Shown here: piece after piece, positions 61,126 to 64,000 of the stretch
How positions within the stretch are numbered: the stretch's first letter is position 1
Layout of the letters: each line of letters begins with the position of its first letter
DNA from: Neorhizobium galegae
GTDB lineage: Bacteria; Pseudomonadota; Alphaproteobacteria; Rhizobiales; Rhizobiaceae
Assembly: GCF_021391675.1 (NCBI RefSeq)
Contig: NZ_CP090095.1
Span: 3,477,501-3,541,500 of the forward strand
Length of the DNA stretch: 64,000 bases
Reading direction: 5' to 3'
The notes under the pieces: generated by a model
Told to the model about the DNA's origin: nothing
Database searches by the model: none
Seen by the model: only the letters and a program-made list of their open reading frames with translations
Program-made: the position numbers and the translations under genes

Positions 61126-63204
61126 TTACGGCCTGCGGAAGAGTGCCAGGCTGCGCGCTTCAAGCTCGAAATCCTTTTCCTTGGTGATCACCAGGCCGCG
61201 CTTGGAAAGGTCGGAGGTGGTGAGTTCAAGCACCCAGCCGCCCTCGCCGAACTGCGGGATGCGGAACGGTACATTGCCTTCGAACGGGTTGAAGAGCAGC
61301 AGCACGTCGTGCCAGATGCCCGCCTCTTCCCGAAGATCGGTCCGGCCGATATGGAGGCCGAGCGTGGAACCTTCGTCCCACTGCTCCGGCGTCTGAAAAC
61401 CGCCACCGGCGTTGAACCATTTGATCTCCAGGCCGTCGCGCCAGTTCTCGCGGCGCAGCAAGGGCTGTTCGCGGCGCAGCTTGATGATCTGGCGGGTGAA
61501 CTCGCGCAGCTCCTCGCAGGTCTCAGGCAGGTTCTCCCAATGAACCCAGGAAATTTCGCTGTCCTGGCAATAGCCGTTGTTATTGCCCATCTGGCTGCGG
61601 CCGAACTCGTCGCCGGCAAGCAGCATCGGCGTGCCATGCGAGAAGAACAGGGTTGCGAGGAAATTGCGCTTCTGGCGGTCGCGCACCGCATTGATGCCCT
61701 CGTCCTCGGTCGGACCCTCGACACCGTAATTGTAGCTGCGATTGTCGTTGTGGCCGTCGTTATTGTCCTCGCCATTCGCCTCGTTGTGTTTCTCGTTGTA
61801 GGAGACGAGATCGTTCAGGGTGAAGCCGTCATGGGCGGCGATGAAGTTGACGCTCGCCCATGGGCGGCGGCCGCGCTGATCGTAGAGATCGCCGGAACCG
61901 AGCAGGCGGGCGGCGAAGTCCGTCGAGACATTGGTGCCCTTCCAGTATTCGCGCACCGTATCGCGATACTTGTCGTTCCACTCGGCCCAGCCAGGCGGGA
62001 AACCGCCAACCTGATAGCCGCCGGGACCGATGTCCCACGGCTCGCCGATCAGCTTCACCTTGGAGAGCACCGGATCCTGGCTGATAGCATCAAAGAACCC
62101 GCCGCGCTCGTCGAAACCCTGCGGCTCGCGGCCGAGGATCGTGCCAAGATCGAAACGAAACCCGTCGACATGCATGCTCTCGGTCCAGTAGCGCAGCGAA
62201 TCCATGATCAGCTGCAGCACGCGCGGATGCGAGGTGTTGACGGTGTTCCCGGTGCCGGTGTCGTTGATGTAGTAGCGGTGCTGGTCGGGCATGGTCCGGT
62301 AATAGGAGTAATTGTCGATGCCCTTGAAGGAGAGCGTCGGCCCAAGTTCGTTGCCCTCGGCCGTGTGGTTGTAGACCACGTCGAGGATGACCTCGATGCC
62401 CGCGTCGTGGAACGACCGCACCATGTCGCGAAACCCCTGGATGCCTCTGGGGCCATAATAGCGGGATGCCGGCGCGAAGAAGCCGAGCGTGTTGTAGCCC
62501 CAGAAATTATGGAGCCCCTTGTCGAGCAGGTGCTGATCGTCGGGGAAATAATGGACCGGCATCAGCTCGACGGACGTGATGCCGAGGCTCTTGATATAGT
62601 CCACCGAGGCCTTGTGGCCCATGCCTTCGAATGTGCCGCGCAGGTCCTTGGGAATGCCCGGATTGAGCTGGGTGAAGCCCTTCACATGGGTCTCGTAGAC
62701 GATCGTCGCCGGCCAGGCGATATTCGGCCGGTTCTGGTCCTTCCAGTCGAACTCGTTCGGATCGATGACCCGGCATTTCGGCATGTAGGGCGCGCTGTCC
62801 CGCTCGTCGAAGATCAGGTCCTTGTCTTCGTGCAGGAGATCATAGGCGAAATGCGCCTCGTTCCAGTCGACGTCGCCGACGAATTCTCGCGCATAGGGGT
62901 CGATCAGAAGCTTGTTCGGGTTGAAGCGATGGCCGTTTTCCGGATCGTAGGGTCCGTGCACCCGGAAGCCGTAGAGCGTGCCCGGCTTCAGCCCCGGCAC
63001 ATAACCGTGCCAGACCTCATGGGTGTATTCGGGAAGCTCGAGCCTCGCGATCTCTATTCTACCACTGGCGTCGTAGAGACAAAGCTCCACGCGCTCCGCA
63101 TGGGCCGAGAAAATCGCGAAATTGACGCCCTCGCCATCAAAATTGGCTCCAAGCTGAAGCCAGGAGCCGCGCTCGATAACCAAGTGGTTTGATCTTGTAT
63201 CCAT
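61126..63204 (-). CDS. glgX: Glycogen debranching enzyme (GH13, isoamylase type)
   Basis: A 692-residue enzyme that cleaves alpha-1,6 branches. An N-terminal CBM48 domain (about 10-105, GANFDGEGVNFAIFSAHAER) precedes the catalytic barrel; the nucleophile Asp lies in VDGFRFDLG and the acid Glu in LIGEPWD. The C-terminal beta domain is complete. The frame begins 14 codons earlier, but ATG 63204 begins the normal family sequence. The upstream region has a GGAAC with a CATT at 17 bases, too weak to count. Confidence 0.93.
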   Translation of the reverse strand: MDTRSNHLVIERGSWLQLGANFDGEGVNFAIFSAHAERVELCLYDASGRIEIARLELPEYTHEVWHGYVPGLKPGTLYGFRVHGPYDPENGHRFNPNKLLIDPYAREFVGDVDWNEAHFAYDLLHEDKDLIFDERDSAPYMPKCRVIDPNEFDWKDQNRPNIAWPATIVYETHVKGFTQLNPGIPKDLRGTFEGMGHKASVDYIKSLGITSVELMPVHYFPDDQHLLDKGLHNFWGYNTLGFFAPASRYYGPRGIQGFRDMVRSFHDAGIEVILDVVYNHTAEGNELGPTLSFKGIDNYSYYRTMPDQHRYYINDTGTGNTVNTSHPRVLQLIMDSLRYWTESMHVDGFRFDLGTILGREPQGFDERGGFFDAISQDPVLSKVKLIGEPWDIGPGGYQVGGFPPGWAEWNDKYRDTVREYWKGTNVSTDFAARLLGSGDLYDQRGRRPWASVNFIAAHDGFTLNDLVSYNEKHNEANGEDNNDGHNDNRSYNYGVEGPTEDEGINAVRDRQKRNFLATLFFSHGTPMLLAGDEFGRSQMGNNNGYCQDSEISWVHWENLPETCEELREFTRQIIKLRREQPLLRRENWRDGLEIKWFNAGGGFQTPEQWDEGSTLGLHIGRTDLREEAGIWHDVLLLFNPFEGNVPFRIPQFGEGGWVLELTTSDLSKRGLVITKEKDFELEARSLALFRRP

Positions 63205-63276
63205 GCCACACCCAATTGAAATACTGACGTCATAATGGTGCGGCACAACATTTCGTTCCCTGGGCGGATAGATAAA

Positions 63277-63528
63277 CTACCTGCACCGATGCGCGTCGAG
63301 TGCGATCACCTTCTCGACCGCGGCGACATCCTCGGCGGTTGCGGCCGAGATGGGGTCGCCGGCGATGGCTTCCAGCACTTCGGGCGCCAGCGCGCCGTTG
63401 CGAATGACGTATTCCAGCGCCTCGCGGGTTTGCCGTTCGGCCTTCAACTGGGCGTAAAGGGCGAGGATCAGCCGGTCGCGCGCATCGCGCTGCCCCTGAC
63501 CGCCTTTCGATCTGGCGAAGTCTGCCAC
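63277..63528 (-). CDS. Uncharacterised small protein
   Basis: An 83-residue helical protein starting at GTG 63528 with GGAGG seven bases upstream. It begins (GTG)ADFARSKGGQGQRDARDR and contains YAQLKAERQTREALEYVI. No family recognised. A GGAAC-N16-AGTT motif upstream (63583-63559) suggests possible stress control. The 72 bases to glgX contain no other signal. Confidence 0.65.
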   Translation of the reverse strand: MADFARSKGGQGQRDARDRLILALYAQLKAERQTREALEYVIRNGALAPEVLEAIAGDPISAATAEDVAAVEKVIALDAHRCR

Positions 63529-63558
63529 GGTCTTCCTCCATGTTCCTGCTGAAGGGTC

Positions 63559-63583
63559 AACTTTCGGTTCCGGCGATTGTTCC
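63559..63583 (-). promoter_or_regulatory. Weak EcfG-type promoter candidate (GGAAC-N16-AGTT)
   Basis: GGAAC (63583-63579, minus strand), 16 bases, AGTT (63562-63559), one mismatch in the first -10 base, 31 bases before the GTG start at 63528. Confidence 0.4.
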
Positions 63584-63642
63584 CTCCGCCGGAACCTCCG
63601 CTATCTCCTTGAAGAAGCGAAGCACGGGACAAGGAGGAAACC

Positions 63643-63909
63643 ATGTCGACACTGACCCCGCATGAACTGGAGGGGCGCCTGAATGCCCACCGAGAACTGC
63701 TGATCGAGCTCTTGTCCGCGATGATCGGGGGCGAAGTGACCATCACGTCACTCCTCAAGCGGCTGCGCGACGACGCGACCTTCAAGGACAATGAGGAGGA
63801 TCCGGGCGTGTTGCCGGAGGGCGCATTCGCAATCGAGAATTCGGCGGCGCGCGAGGTGCGGTCGATCCTCGACGCGGCACGTGCCCGGGCCGCAGCCGAC
63901 GAGAATTGA
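63643..63909 (+). CDS. Uncharacterised small protein
   Basis: An 88-residue acidic, helical protein. It begins STLTPHELEGRLNAHRELLI after the initiator and ends in an Ala/Arg-rich helix. ATG 63643 has AAGGAGG six bases upstream. No family recognised. The remaining 91 bases of the window hold nothing I can support. Confidence 0.75.
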   Translation: MSTLTPHELEGRLNAHRELLIELLSAMIGGEVTITSLLKRLRDDATFKDNEEDPGVLPEGAFAIENSAAREVRSILDAARARAAADEN

Positions 63910-64000
63910 GGTGCCGTTAACCGTGCCAGGTCACATTTAAGGCGATCCCGCCACGTTTATGGCCATTTCGTGGAACTACAATGCGACTTTCTCGTTCATT

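Noticed and set aside
63234..63259. GGAAC-N17-CATT before glgX
   Set aside because: Same defect in the -10 core; part of it lies close to alternative start codons, so support is insufficient.
63230..63541. 103-codon minus-strand frame beginning MEEDRGRLRQIERR
   Set aside because: It overlaps the GTG-started 83-residue gene in another frame; the GGAGG inside its first codons serves the GTG start instead.

Overview
The window is dense, high-GC alphaproteobacterial DNA, most likely from a member of the Rhizobiaceae (Rhizobium/Agrobacterium/Ensifer relatives). The grounds are the many ABC-type solute uptake operons, RIME-like palindromic intergenic repeats (34-166, 19177-19305, 26236-26408, 55282-55410), an EcfG/RpoE2-type ECF sigma factor with GGAAC-N16/17-CGTT promoters, two Ku genes with LigD, and glycogen genes. 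No insertion sequence, prophage, CRISPR array, rRNA or tRNA was recognised. No gene-free stretch exceeds 300 bases.

Region 1 (0.2-17.6 kb, minus strand) holds two catabolic and transport blocks. The downstream block is a dipeptide-type ABC system with an M19 dipeptidase, a LysR regulator and a second, orphan dipeptide-type binding protein. The upstream block is a LacI-type repressor with a perfect TTAAACGTTTAA palindrome ahead of it, followed by a spermidine/putrescine-family ABC transporter, a nucleoside hydrolase, an adenine deaminase and a phosphoribosyltransferase. The genes mostly overlap by a few bases. Together they read as a nucleoside/purine uptake and salvage operon.

Region 2 (17.7-26.4 kb) holds an amidase, a LysR regulator divergent from glutaryl-CoA dehydrogenase, two small stand-alone enzymes or folds (AHSA1/SRPBCC and VOC/PhnB types), a PuuR-like XRE-cupin regulator next to a succinate-semialdehyde dehydrogenase, and an AlkC-type DNA alkylation repair protein. 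Region 3 (26.4-40.2 kb) holds a complete sulfate ABC importer (sbp-cysT-cysW-cysA), a DUF1059 protein, valine-degradation genes (3-hydroxyisobutyrate dehydrogenase and 3-hydroxyisobutyryl-CoA hydrolase), a GMC oxidoreductase and a five-gene branched-chain-amino-acid-type ABC importer divergent from a LysR gene. Region 4 (40.2-47.8 kb) holds a TetR-adaptor-RND efflux operon, a double-PAS hybrid histidine kinase and a BON-domain protein.

Region 5 (47.8-63.9 kb) is the most interesting part. An EcfG-type sigma factor gene (51186-51692) sits in a cluster where nearly every transcription unit carries a GGAAC-N16/17-(C/G/T)GTT promoter. These units are the sigma gene itself, ku1-ligD, ku2, membrane glucose dehydrogenase, a glutathione S-transferase, a YciF/DUF892 ferritin-like protein, a BON protein, several tiny proteins and glycogen synthase. 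Four of the intergenic regions have such promoters pointing both ways. The cluster also contains a 59-residue protein resembling the anti-sigma factor NepR and a 22-residue hydrophobic peptide gene just after the sigma gene. I read it as a local general-stress-response island linking sigma control, end-joining DNA repair, envelope and small stress proteins, and carbon storage. All assignments come from reading the sequence; no database search was run.
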